From contig CAMYXP010000005.1 in NCBI GenBank assembly GCA_947303085.1, positions 1 to 64,000 on the forward strand: a stretch of 64,000 nt of DNA. Direction: 5' to 3'. This DNA is from an uncultured Bacteroidales bacterium (lineage in GTDB: Bacteria > Bacteroidota > Bacteroidia > Bacteroidales > F082). The number at the start of each line of letters is the position of its first letter. Within the stretch, counting starts at the first letter, position 1. Position numbers and translations under genes: made by a program. Of the stretch, positions 1 to 7,837 are shown in pieces. The notes under the pieces were generated by a model, which worked only from the letters and a program-made list of their open reading frames with translations, was not told the DNA's origin and did no database searches.

Positions 1-66
1 ATCCATAATCTGTTATTATCGCTAATTGGCTTCATGCTATTTTGTATATTGCCACAAAAAAGGCAT

Positions 67-999
67 ATGACAGAAATTACACAACAAATTACTATGGCAG
101 CATCTTTAGAAGAATTTTTAAATCACTGCTGCTTTGAGAGAAAATTGGATCAAAAAACCATCAAAGCCTATCAATTTGATATAAAACAGTTCGCTGCTGA
201 TTTGGGAACGAATGCCAAATTGTTTGATGTCACACGTGATTACTTGAAACTATGGATTGCGTCTTTGTCTAATTATCGCTATAAAACAATTAAAAGAAAG
301 ATCGCATCAGTCAACGCTTTTATGAATTATTTGGAAATGGAATGTGATTGGTTCAACAATCCATTGCGCAGCCTGCATATACGTTTAAAACCACCTGTAA
401 GATTGCCAGTAGTCATGACAAAGGAAGAAATGCAAAAAATTATGGAAATGCTTGAGGTGAAGATATCTGCTGCAAAAGACAATGCACAGTTGTTTTTTGC
501 CATTCGCAACAAAGCAATTATCGAGCTGTTGTTTGGCTCAGGCATGAGAATTGGAGAATTGTGCGGACTTAGGAATCAGGATGTTGATCTTTGTCGCGGG
601 CAAGTGCGAATCATTGGAAAAGGCAACAAGGAACGCATTGTCGATATCTGTTTGCCTGTTATCACGCAGTCGTTAAAACATTGGGTTAATGTGCGTAAAT
701 CGTCAGATGGTCAGGATGACGGCTTTTTCACCAATCGAATTGGCCGAAAACTCGGACCACAAACAGTAAGGCTGTTAGTTCACCGTCTGACACATGATTG
801 CCATATTGAAAAGCATGTTACACCACATACGTTTCGCCACACGTTTGCCACCCTTCTTCTTGAAGAAAACATCGATATTGCCAATATCCAGCACATTCTT
901 GGGCACAGTTCCATCGCAACCACGCAAATTTATCTTCATGTCAATCCTTACAGACAACGTGAAATATTGACAAATCATCATCCTCGAAGCAGAATGTAA
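67..999 (+). CDS. Tyrosine recombinase (XerC/XerD/integrase family)
   Basis: Site-specific tyrosine recombinase of about 310 residues, the usual size for Xer-type enzymes. An N-terminal SAM-like core-binding domain (about residues 15-100) precedes the catalytic domain. Numbered from the ATG at 67, the catalytic set is visible: Arg161 in GSGMRIGELCGL, Lys185 in IIGKGNKER, His254 and Arg257 in HTFRHTFA, His280 in ILGHSSIATT and the nucleophile Tyr289 in TQIYLHV. An in-frame ATG at 34 would add 11 residues; I chose 67 because it is preceded by an A/G-rich stretch. It stands alone beside a hairpin-rich non-coding block and a tandem paralogue array, so it may be a mobile-element or phase-variation recombinase rather than the housekeeping XerC/D. 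The sequence cannot decide between these. Confidence 0.9.
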   Translation: MTEITQQITMAASLEEFLNHCCFERKLDQKTIKAYQFDIKQFAADLGTNAKLFDVTRDYLKLWIASLSNYRYKTIKRKIASVNAFMNYLEMECDWFNNPLRSLHIRLKPPVRLPVVMTKEEMQKIMEMLEVKISAAKDNAQLFFAIRNKAIIELLFGSGMRIGELCGLRNQDVDLCRGQVRIIGKGNKERIVDICLPVITQSLKHWVNVRKSSDGQDDGFFTNRIGRKLGPQTVRLLVHRLTHDCHIEKHVTPHTFRHTFATLLLEENIDIANIQHILGHSSIATTQIYLHVNPYRQREILTNHHPRSRM

Positions 1000-1169
1000 A
1001 CTCTCTTGATAGCCCATGAGCGGTATATTTTTATTTGTGACAGCTAATGTTGTTGCAAAAAACAATTGTTTAATGATTCTAATCCTCACACTATGTCCCC
1101 TTATTTTTGAGTGTGTAGGCGGGAAAGCGGTGTTCGCTTCCGCGCTGCCTTAAAAGCCTTTTTGCCCCC

Positions 1170-1251
1170 TGCAAGGGCTTCGCAAGCTGGTCTAAAAAAA
1201 TCTCCACCTTCCGCTTCTCTTCAGGTAGTATTTTTTTGCCCAGCCCTTGCA
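1170..1251. repeat. Hairpin repeat family 1, copy A
   Basis: The core is a run of A's, then TCTCCACCTT, a loop insertion, then TCAGGTAGTA and a run of T's. It is enclosed by the arms TGCAAGGGCT (1170-1179) and AGCCCTTGCA (1242-1251). The core matches copy B at 2838-2914, while the outer arms are different sequences that still pair. Confidence 0.75.
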
Positions 1252-1963
1252 TGGGGAACCACGCTTCGTGTTTATGTCACAATTGAAAGACCCTGGGGCG
1301 CAAGCTAAAGCTATCGCCCCTCACCGCTACCATGTTTACGGATAAATTGAACGCATTTCAAAAAGGCTTTTAGGCGGCAGCTTGGTCGCTCGCTCGGGGC
1401 TGCCTCTCGGCGGGGTTCTCGTTAAGTTCAAACGTCTCGTAACTTTGGAAAAGAACAGCATAACACAATGTCCCTGCATCCAAATCCCGCCGCCAGCCCC
1501 TTGTGTTAAAGCGCGCCGCCCAGCGGGGTGGCAGGGGTCTGCCTTTTTCAGCCGTTATTTAGTGTTTCCGTAAAACATAACGTTTCTTTATTCTTTAATA
1601 ATTCTTAGCATTTCAAATGGTACTGCGGCTGCAAAAGTCAGCCCCTAACAGCTGCGGGCTACTCAGCGGTTTTCATTCCGTCTCGCATTGTTTGCTTGTG
1701 CAAGTCTCAATTGTGGTGTCATCCGTTTCGTGTTATCGTTGAAAAAACCGCCTCCGTGCCACCTCCCAGCTGCTGCCACCCCGCACGCGCGTCGCGCGCA
1801 CCCTCCAGCAAAAAACTTCGTTTTTGCTTCCGGGCCCCCGTCCTATCGGCCGGGGGAGGTACGCGGTGCGACCTAACTTGAGCTGCGTCCGGTCGTTCCA
1901 CTTCCCTCCCTTGCCCAGACCCACATGTTTTTAGCAACTGCAAAGCACAACGTTTACTGACTT

Positions 1964-2226
1964 CATTGAATGCCGCAGCATCAGTATAGCGACAGCCGTA
2001 TCCCAGTGGGAGCCCTCGCCTGACGCTACACTCATGCTGCTTCCGGGCAACACAATGCGTTTCTTTTTGGGTTCTCGGCTTCGTTGAATGCTTACGGCAC
2101 AAAGGCAAAATCTTTCGTTCCGTTCATCGTCTAACTCCGCTCCGCTCCGTTAGACGCTTCTCTTCACTCAAGAATTTGCCGACAGTGTCGCTTCCCCACC
2201 CAACCCGCCCTTTTAGGTGTGGCTTC
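1964..2226. repeat. Direct repeat family 2, unit A
   Basis: This is a unit of about 263 bases related to 2312-2560. Shared blocks are CGACAGCCGTAT, GCTTCCGGGCAACACAATGC, GGCAAA (2104-2109), TTTGCCGACAGTG and CACCCAACCCGCCCTTTTAG. Between GGCAAA and TTTGCC (2175-2180) lies the hairpin GTCTAAC (2129-2135) / GTTAGAC (2149-2155). Unit B replaces this with a different hairpin. Confidence 0.8.
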
Positions 2227-2311
2227 TTTTTGAAAATATCAATAAAATAAAGCGTTTCCAATCCTTTTAGTGTTTCCTTTTTGATTCTGAAAACATCTCG
2301 TTTTCGTCTTT

Positions 2312-2560
2312 TATTGATTGCCGCTGCATCAGCATATCGACAGCCGTATCTCAGTGGAAACCCCTCGGCTGACGACATGCTCATGCCGCTTCCGGGCAAC
2401 ACAATGCATCTCTTTTTTGGTTCCCGGCTTCGATTGATAGTTTCTGCTCAAAAGGCAAAAGCTTGATGATTGCCGTCTCCCAAAGGGAAACCTCGGCAAC
2501 CATCAAGCCTTTGCCGACAGTGCGTAGTCCCACCCAACCCGCCCTTTTAGGTGTGGCTTC
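2312..2560. repeat. Direct repeat family 2, unit B
   Basis: Second degenerate copy of the 1964-2226 unit. GGCAAA (2454-2459) and TTTGCC (2510-2515) flank a longer hairpin with 15-base arms, GCTTGATGATTGCCG (2461-2475) and CGGCAACCATCAAGC (2494-2508), which has one mismatch. It occupies the place of the shorter GTCTAAC/GTTAGAC hairpin of unit A. Confidence 0.8.
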
Positions 2561-2837
2561 CTTTCGTGATTGTTAATAAACACAAGCGTTTTCGTTCCTT
2601 TGAAGGTCTCTTTTCGACTGTAAACCTATTTCAGGACTGATCCCTGTTTTGATTGATTCTGAACAATTTGACTGTCTCTCGTCCTGATTTTTCTTGACAA
2701 TTTTTGATGTAAAGCTAATGCAGGACAAAACTGAGTTCTCTTAGTGCTCCGAGTTCTCTGATTGATTGGGGTTGATAATTGATTGGTGATTCAAAAATTC
2801 AAAAAAAGGTGCAAAATTAGCCCTGATTGCCTAGTCC

Positions 2838-2914
2838 GTCAAGGTCAAGCCCTGCGGGTTTTTGGAAAAAAATCTCCACCTTTCAGGTAGTATTTTTTTG
2901 CAAAAAACCTTGAC
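2838..2914. repeat. Hairpin repeat family 1, copy B
   Basis: It has the same core as copy A (A-run, TCTCCACCTT, TCAGGTAGTA, T-run, about 2865-2900) without the loop insertion. The outer arms are GTCAAGGT (2838-2845) and ACCTTGAC (2907-2914). Inner flanks GGTTTTTGG and GCAAAAAACC extend the stem. The preserved pairing with changed arm sequence suggests selection on structure. Confidence 0.75.
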
Positions 2915-3036
2915 TGCCGTCGGCTATCATGGCTGGCAAAAAAAGCATCTTTTTTTTATTTTTTTTGTTTCTTCTTCGTTTTGGTGAAAAATTTTATAAC
3001 AGCTATCGCATCTTCCCGATTTTCCTGACCGACCAA

Positions 3037-3073
3037 CTGGAAATCGAGAGCAAACCATTGAAATCGAAAGCAC
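3037..3073. repeat. Direct repeat flanking first DUF6266 gene, left copy
   Basis: It contains CTGGAAATCGAGAGCAAA followed by AAATCGAAAGCAC and matches 3715-3751 on the other side of the gene at 3159-3710. Such a pair could mark an insertion or a duplication boundary. Confidence 0.75.
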
Positions 3074-3158
3074 CACAATCAACCGACTCTTTCCATACAG
3101 TTATTTTTACTAAACTTGCCTCCTAATCACTTTTATTAACCCTAAAAATATAAAGATT

Positions 3159-3710
3159 ATGGCAAAAAACAAAATTAACAACGTCATCGACTTCATCTCC
3201 AAAACCGACCAGGAGAAAATCAAAATCGCCAAAGCGTTTCTCTATCCGCTCATCAGGCTGCTCAACATCGGTTTGAAGTATGTGGCCAAGAAAAAGACTC
3301 CTTACAAGTACGCCGTCACCGAGATGGTTCGTCACGCCCTCTCAAGCACCGGCAACGACCACGAGTACTTCATCGATTTCTCAAAAATCATCCTCTCACG
3401 AGGCAACCTCACAGCTCCGCAGGTCGAAGATGTCCATTTTTCTGGTGGCAAGTGTTCCGTCCAGATGAGCGACAACTCTGGCGAGGGTGATGCCAAGCCG
3501 GACGACATCTCCATGCTCCTTTTCTACAACGTCACGAAACTGGAGTTCATTTGCTACCTGCAGGGAGGCACACGCTCAACCGCTTCGCAACAATACGACA
3601 TCCCCGAGCATTGGGCAGGTGATGTGGTTCATGCCTACATCACCATGAAGTCAGCCGACGGCAAGCTTGTCTCCGATTCTCAATATCTCGGCGACTACAT
3701 CGCCAACTAA
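3159..3710 (+). CDS. DUF6266-type protein lacking the conserved N-terminal module
   Basis: Protein of 183 residues whose last ~150 residues align with the DUF6266-type proteins at 3920 and 5927. Shared blocks include NIGLKYVAKKKTPYKYAV, SRGNLTAPQVE, WTDNSG-like MSDNSGEGDAKPDDISML, and ITMKSADGKLVSDSQYLGDY. It lacks the glycine-rich opening (GTIKQGILGGFSGKVGTV) that starts every other member of the array and begins instead with MAKNKINNVIDFISK. The gene lies between two copies of a 37-base direct repeat and ends at its own terminator. The function of the family is unknown. I infer that this copy was rearranged at its 5' end. Confidence 0.75.
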   Translation: MAKNKINNVIDFISKTDQEKIKIAKAFLYPLIRLLNIGLKYVAKKKTPYKYAVTEMVRHALSSTGNDHEYFIDFSKIILSRGNLTAPQVEDVHFSGGKCSVQMSDNSGEGDAKPDDISMLLFYNVTKLEFICYLQGGTRSTASQQYDIPEHWAGDVVHAYITMKSADGKLVSDSQYLGDYIAN

Positions 3711-3714
3711 CCTA

Positions 3715-3751
3715 CTGGAAATCGAGAGCAAAACCCCGAAATCGAAAGCAC
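3715..3751. repeat. Direct repeat flanking first DUF6266 gene, right copy
   Basis: It matches 3037-3073 (CTGGAAATCGAGAGCAAA… AAATCGAAAGCAC) with a few differences in the middle and lies just after the stop codon of the 3159-3710 gene. Confidence 0.75.
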
Positions 3752-3752
3752 T

Positions 3753-3790
3753 GAAAACCGATGTGTCAAAACACGTCGGTTTTCTTATTA
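3753..3790 (+). terminator. Rho-independent terminator after first DUF6266 gene
   Basis: The arms GAAAACCGATGTG (3753-3765) and CACGTCGGTTTTC (3772-3784) pair with one wobble and are followed by a T-rich stretch. Confidence 0.75.
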
Positions 3791-3919
3791 TTATTGCAGC
3801 AACCTTGGTTTAAGGGGAGTTCTACGGAGGCCATACCCATAACTACCTGCTCCCTACCAACTCCCTACCAAGGCCGTATAAAACATTATTTATTAACCCT
3901 TAAAAAACAATTTAAAATT

Positions 3920-4570
3920 ATGGGAACAATCAAACAGGGAATCCTCGGAGGTTTCTCCGGCAAAGTAGGAACCGTCATCGGTTCAAGTTGGAAGGGCATC
4001 AGCTACATGCGTGGCCAAGCTCAGCACGTCAAAAACCCTCGTTCATCGGGTCAAGTAAATCAGCGCAGCAAGTTCAATCTCGTTCTGAATTTCTTGCAGC
4101 CAAACGTCCCTTACATCCGCATCGGATATAAGAGTCTGGCTGCTAAGCAGACCGAATTCAACGCTGCCATGTCGTATCTTCTGAAGAATGCCATTACTGG
4201 CAACTCTCCAGACTACGCTTTGGACTACACCAAAGTCATGGTCTCTCAGGGTGGTCTGACTCAGGTCACTGATGGCGCGGTCAACTGGACAGCTGCTCAG
4301 AGCAAGCTCACGTTCACCTGGACTGACAACAGTGGTGTAGGCAACGCCCTCGCAACTGACAAGACCATGCCTTTCATCTACAACAAGACCAAGAACGAGA
4401 CTATCTACAACACTGCAGGTGCCACTCGTACCACCCACACCATGGACGTAACAGTGCCAAACAACTGGGAAGGCGACAAGGTAGAGGTTTACCTCGGCAT
4501 GGTGTCTGAGGATGGTGCATTGGTTGCTGATTCTATCTACCTTGGTGAGAAGACATTGAGCGCAGCTTAA
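3920..4570 (+). CDS. DUF6266 family protein, array member 2
   Basis: Protein of 216 residues starting with the signature MGTIKQGILGGFSGKVGTV and then IGSSWKGISYMRGQAQHVKNP. The rest resembles small beta-rich domains and ends in DGALVADSIYLGEKTLS. There is no signal peptide or membrane segment. The ATG at 3920 was chosen because all paralogues start at the same place and the preceding AAAACAATTTAAAATT resembles their leaders; a longer frame from 3761 overlaps the upstream terminator. The family is common in Bacteroidota, often in tandem, and its function is not known to me. The C-terminal part is most like the copies at 3159 and 5927. Confidence 0.85.
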   Translation: MGTIKQGILGGFSGKVGTVIGSSWKGISYMRGQAQHVKNPRSSGQVNQRSKFNLVLNFLQPNVPYIRIGYKSLAAKQTEFNAAMSYLLKNAITGNSPDYALDYTKVMVSQGGLTQVTDGAVNWTAAQSKLTFTWTDNSGVGNALATDKTMPFIYNKTKNETIYNTAGATRTTHTMDVTVPNNWEGDKVEVYLGMVSEDGALVADSIYLGEKTLSAA

Positions 4571-4589
4571 TCATTAAATCCGCTGTACC

Positions 4590-5225
4590 ATGGGAACGAT
4601 TAAACAAGGCATTCTCGGTGGGTTCAACGGTAAAGTCGGCACAGTAGTCGGCTCATCCTGGAAAGGAATCACCTACATGCGTGGGCAAGCCCAGCATGTG
4701 AAGAACCCTCGCACAGCGGGGCAAGTTTATAGCCGGACAGCCTTCAAGGCTGTCTCGGCTGCTTTAAGCCCCATCGCGTCAACGCTCCGTTTGACTTTTG
4801 CCAAGAGTGCCGGCAAGATGTCGGCTTTTAACAAAGCTGTGTCAATCAATCTTAAAGAAGCAGTTGAAAACGTGGAAGGCATTCCAACAGTCAACTACTC
4901 TAAGCTAATCCTCTCAAAAGGAAATCTACCTCAGTTTGACTATTGTATCATCGATGATCTTAGTGAAAACGGTCATTATTACATCTCTACAATCAATGGT
5001 TTTCAAATCGATTATGAAGGTCTGATTTTCTTCATTTACGATGTCGCTGATAAGACTTGGATAACAGGCGTTATCAAGCAACACTTCCACACCGGTCAAA
5101 CTTTGGAATACACAGGCATACCTCTTTTAGGTGACAAAGAATATCTTTGCTTTGCTTGTGCTTACGATCCGGCAACCGGCCAGGTTTCAAACCCAATCAA
5201 AGAGTGCGAAGCCATGGGCGGTTAA
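4590..5225 (+). CDS. DUF6266 family protein, array member 3
   Basis: Protein of 211 residues. The first ~45 residues are nearly identical to array member 2 (MGTIKQGILGGFNGKVGTV…), while the remainder belongs to a second subtype shared with the 5250 gene: LRLTFAKSAGKMSAFNKAV, SKLILSKGNLPQFD, FACAYDPATGQVSNP. It starts 19 bases after the previous stop codon, so the genes are probably cotranscribed. The conserved N-terminus with a divergent body suggests repeated duplication or gene conversion at the 5' ends. Function unknown. Confidence 0.85.
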   Translation: MGTIKQGILGGFNGKVGTVVGSSWKGITYMRGQAQHVKNPRTAGQVYSRTAFKAVSAALSPIASTLRLTFAKSAGKMSAFNKAVSINLKEAVENVEGIPTVNYSKLILSKGNLPQFDYCIIDDLSENGHYYISTINGFQIDYEGLIFFIYDVADKTWITGVIKQHFHTGQTLEYTGIPLLGDKEYLCFACAYDPATGQVSNPIKECEAMGG

Positions 5226-5249
5226 TCATTAAAAAACAATATAAAGATT

Positions 5250-5906
5250 ATGGGAACCATTAAACAAGGTATTCTCGGAGGCTTTTCCGGCAAAGTTGGC
5301 ACCGTCGTCGGTGCCAGCTGGAAAGGCAAGGCTTATATGCGTGGAATGCCACAACACTACACCACACAAGCCACTTGGGGCACGCTCTTTTGCCAAAGAG
5401 CGCTGAGTGCCATCATTGAAGTGCTCCGCCCAATCGCCTCCACTCTTCGCCTCACCTTCGGTGATTACGATCACGGCATGTCAACCTTCAACAAAGCTGT
5501 TAAAATTAACTATCCGGGTGCCATCGAAAACCATGGCGGTGAGCCAGTCGTGATTTATAAAAAGCTGCAGCTTTCAAAGGGTTTCCTGCAGTGCTTCGAT
5601 ATGTTTGCAATAGATGACCCTGCAGAAAATGGCAATTGGTTTGTTGCAGCCATTCAATACGACAACTCCGAAGTGGTTTATCCAGGCTTCATTTTTATCC
5701 TCTATGATAAAACTTCCGACACCTGGTTCACTCACGTCTATGACAAACCATTCGCCACTGGAACCTCTATCACCATGCAAGGATTTCCAATTGACGAAAA
5801 CAAAGATCTTCTAGGCTGGGCATTTGTCTATGACAAAGCTCTTGGTCAAGTATCAAACGCCTGCTTGGATTTCCACAGCATGCGAATCAACGAAGAAGAT
5901 GATTAA
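5250..5906 (+). CDS. DUF6266 family protein, array member 4
   Basis: Protein of 218 residues with the conserved start MGTIKQGILGGFSGKVGTVV followed by a variant segment (KAYMRGMPQHYTTQATWG) where the others read MRGQAQHVKNP. The body matches the 4590 subtype: STLRLTFGDYDHGMSTFNKA, KKLQLSKGFLQCFD, AFVYDKALGQVSNA. It sits 24 bases after the previous gene. No signal peptide or catalytic motif can be seen. Function unknown. Confidence 0.85.
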   Translation: MGTIKQGILGGFSGKVGTVVGASWKGKAYMRGMPQHYTTQATWGTLFCQRALSAIIEVLRPIASTLRLTFGDYDHGMSTFNKAVKINYPGAIENHGGEPVVIYKKLQLSKGFLQCFDMFAIDDPAENGNWFVAAIQYDNSEVVYPGFIFILYDKTSDTWFTHVYDKPFATGTSITMQGFPIDENKDLLGWAFVYDKALGQVSNACLDFHSMRINEEDD

Positions 5907-5926
5907 CAATTAAAAAATTAAGAACT

Positions 5927-6565
5927 ATGGGAACAATTAAACAAGGCGTTCTAGGCGGCTTCTCCGGCAAGGTCGGCACCGTCATCGGTGCCAGCTGGAA
6001 AGGCACCGCATATATGCGTGGCCAAGCCACACATGTTAAAAATCCTAGAACAGAAAAACAAATCGCTCAGCGCACAAAGATGGAGTTTGCACGAAATTTC
6101 CTGCAGCCAGCTGCAGAGTTCATTAACATCGGCTTCAAAGACGTTGCCAAACACCAGTCACCGCTCAATTATGCAGCCTCTCAAATGATGCGCAACGCCA
6201 TTTATGGTGATTATCCAGACTACAGCCCTATCTACTCGAAGTTAAAATGGTCACACGGACTTCTCACTCCGCCAGTAGTCGAAACAGTCTATGCCAATTA
6301 TAATGGAATAGATTTCCTATGGCAGGACAACTCAGGCTCCGGCAACGCCAAAGCCGACGACATCTCTATGGTCGTTGTCTGCAACGCAGATAAGAAAGAG
6401 CTCAAGTATTTCATGAACGGCTACACCCGTTCTGAAACCACCACGCATTGCGAATTTCCAATTGAATGGGTAGGAAATCACATTCACGTTTACATCACAA
6501 TGCGCTCAGCTGATGGCAAGCTCATCTCAAACTCACACTATTGTGGAGAATTTTTACTCGAATAA
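5927..6565 (+). CDS. DUF6266 family protein, array member 5
   Basis: Protein of 212 residues with the conserved opening MGTIKQGVLGGFSGKVGTVI. Its body is of the 3159/3920 subtype: QRTKMEFARNFLQPAAEFINI, DNSGSGNAKADDISMVVV, ITMRSADGKLISNSHYCGEF. It is the last gene of the array and is followed by a terminator hairpin at 6636-6675. Subtype order along the array is 1-1-2-2-1, which suggests more than one duplication event. Function unknown. Confidence 0.85.
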   Translation: MGTIKQGVLGGFSGKVGTVIGASWKGTAYMRGQATHVKNPRTEKQIAQRTKMEFARNFLQPAAEFINIGFKDVAKHQSPLNYAASQMMRNAIYGDYPDYSPIYSKLKWSHGLLTPPVVETVYANYNGIDFLWQDNSGSGNAKADDISMVVVCNADKKELKYFMNGYTRSETTTHCEFPIEWVGNHIHVYITMRSADGKLISNSHYCGEFLLE

Positions 6566-6597
6566 CAGATTTCTGTTATTTTATTTAAAAAAATGTG

Positions 6598-6605
6598 TAT
6601 ATTTG
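6598..6605 (+). promoter_or_regulatory. Possible -7 element (TATATTTG)
   Basis: It matches the Bacteroidota -7 consensus TAnnTTTG but has no TTTG at the expected -33 position. It is followed within 70 bases by a terminator and no gene, so it is either a chance match or the promoter of a small RNA. Confidence 0.3.
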
Positions 6606-6635
6606 CATTGTCGTATCGACAATTTTTAACACTCA

Positions 6636-6675
6636 AAAAGCACCCAAATGATTGCATTTCATTGGGTGTTTTTTT
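6636..6675 (+). terminator. Terminator after DUF6266 array
   Basis: CACCCAAATGA (6641-6651) pairs with TCATTGGGTG (6659-6668) with one bulge. An A-run precedes the stem and a T-run follows it. Confidence 0.75.
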
Positions 6676-6723
6676 ATGAAATTTCAAAAATGTTCAAAAA
6701 ATGTTCAAAAATTTTTGACACTA

Positions 6724-6762
6724 AAAAAGCTAACCAGTTGATTTTTAACCGATTAGCTTTTT
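6724..6762 (-). terminator. Terminator for tRNA-Phe (possibly bidirectional)
   Basis: AAAAAGCTAA (6724-6733) pairs with TTAGCTTTTT (6753-6762), with an extra GTT/AAC pairing inside. It lies directly downstream of the minus-strand tRNA and has U-tracts in both directions. Confidence 0.7.
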
Positions 6763-6768
6763 AAAATG

Positions 6769-6841
<73 letters not shown>

Positions 6842-6918
6842 CCTTTAGTTTTGCGGTGCAAAAATACTACATTTTTTTATACCCACAACATTTTTTTGAA
6901 AAAATTTTTTTCAGAGTC

Positions 6919-6983
6919 ATTAGTCGTCAATTAGAGAGCCTCAGCTCTCGCAGAGAGATGCCAGCTCGATAATGACGACTAAT
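6919..6983. repeat. Inverted repeat, hairpin 1 of a tandem pair
   Basis: The arms ATTAGTCGTCA (6919-6929) and TGACGACTAAT (6973-6983) are perfect complements around a ~43-base loop. It lies between tRNA-Phe and coaX and is directly followed by a second hairpin of similar design. Confidence 0.75.
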
Positions 6984-6984
6984 T

Positions 6985-7057
6985 GTCTTTGGTCATCAAT
7001 TTTGAAGGTCTTCGATTTTCGAAGAAAAGCGGCAACCGAAAAATGATGACTAAAGAC
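6985..7057. repeat. Inverted repeat, hairpin 2 of a tandem pair
   Basis: The arms GTCTTTGGTCATCA (6985-6998) and TGATGACTAAAGAC (7044-7057) pair with one wobble. The arm sequences are related to hairpin 1 and to the TAGTCTTTAGAC-like strings at 14158-14181 and 43020-43085. Confidence 0.75.
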
Positions 7058-7078
7058 TATATTTTCAAACTTTTTTAC

Positions 7079-7086
7079 TAATTTTG
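7079..7086 (+). promoter_or_regulatory. -7 element of coaX promoter
   Basis: TAATTTTG matches the Bacteroidota consensus TAnnTTTG and lies 20 bases before the coaX ATG. No good TTTG is found at -33. Confidence 0.5.
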
Positions 7087-7105
7087 CAGCCTGAAAATCA
7101 TTTAA

Positions 7106-7837
7106 ATGAAAGAGTTTCTAACCATCGATATCGGCAACACCAAAGCAAAATACGCCGTCTTCAACGACAAAGACATAGTCGAAAATCACGTTTTCGACCC
7201 TCTTTCCGACGACGTGACAAATGTTTTGCAACGCCATCCCGATATTAATAAAGGTATCATCTCTTCCGTCGGCGGCAACGTGAACGAATGCCTCGAACAA
7301 CTCAAAGACATCAAGGTTCTCGTCCTCAACAGCGAGACAAAACTGCCTTTTAGCCTTAATTACAAAGACAAATCGAAAATCGGAGCCGACCGCCTCGCTC
7401 TCGTGGCATCCGCCTTCGCCGAGAAACCCCACCAAAACAGCCTCGTCGTCGACATCGGGACCTGCATCACCTACGACATCCTCACCGCCGACGACCGTCA
7501 TCTCGGCGGCCCGATAAGTCCGGGCATGAAGCTGCGCTTCAAGGCGATGCACGAGCACACCGCCCTCCTACCCCTCTGCGAGCCGACACACGACGAGCTG
7601 CAACTCATCTGCGACGATACCACAGAATGCCTGCAAAGCGGCGTTCAACTCGGAGTTTTATACGAAATAAAAGAATTTATCAGACTTTACTCATTGAAAT
7701 TCAACAACTTAAACGTTTTTATCTCGGGAGGCGATAATATTTTCTTGCAAAATCAGTTAAAAAATTGTACCTTTGCAAGTTCAAACTTTATGTTTAACGG
7801 CTTAAGATTGATTTTGGAATATAATGATATTCAATAA
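7106..7837 (+). CDS. coaX: Type III pantothenate kinase
   Basis: Phosphorylates pantothenate, the first committed step of coenzyme A synthesis, in the cytoplasm. At 243 residues it has the usual family length. Visible motifs are IDIGNTKAKYAVF (residues 7-19, phosphate-binding Asp8), SKIGADRLALVASAF (about 90-104, with Asp95) and VVDIGTCITYDIL (114-126), followed by GGPISPGMKLR. These are the ASKHA-fold signatures of CoaX rather than of the type I CoaA or type II enzymes. The last 14 bases overlap the next gene, an outer-membrane protein, so the two are translationally linked. Confidence 0.95.
   Translation: MKEFLTIDIGNTKAKYAVFNDKDIVENHVFDPLSDDVTNVLQRHPDINKGIISSVGGNVNECLEQLKDIKVLVLNSETKLPFSLNYKDKSKIGADRLALVASAFAEKPHQNSLVVDIGTCITYDILTADDRHLGGPISPGMKLRFKAMHEHTALLPLCEPTHDELQLICDDTTECLQSGVQLGVLYEIKEFIRLYSLKFNNLNVFISGGDNIFLQNQLKNCTFASSNFMFNGLRLILEYNDIQ

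Larger units (their letters stand above)
1000..3158. other. Non-coding, hairpin-rich repeat region
   Basis: About 2.1 kb with no convincing gene. The top strand is strongly pyrimidine-rich and carries many inverted repeats, for example GGGGCG (1295-1300) with CGCCCC (1315-1320) and a C/G-rich hairpin near 1830-1857. It holds two families of degenerate direct repeats, listed separately. Short open frames on both strands lack family features and look like by-products of the base composition. Two minus-strand frames over the paired repeat units read similar peptides (…YGCRY-DAAA…), which follows from the nucleotide repeat and is not evidence of coding. The function is unknown. Confidence 0.7.

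Noticed and set aside
1111..1876. Short plus-strand open frames rich in Pro, Ala and Arg
   Set aside because: Composition by-products of C/G-rich hairpin DNA; no ribosome binding context and no family resemblance.
1719..2402. Minus-strand open frames reading similar peptides (…YGCRY-DAAA…) in both family-2 repeat units
   Set aside because: The similarity follows from the nucleotide repeat. The frames lack a common start, have no domain, and run through variable hairpins. I kept the region as non-coding repeats.
1964..2560. CRISPR array
   Set aside because: Only two degenerate units of ~250 bases; no regular short repeat-spacer pattern and no cas genes.
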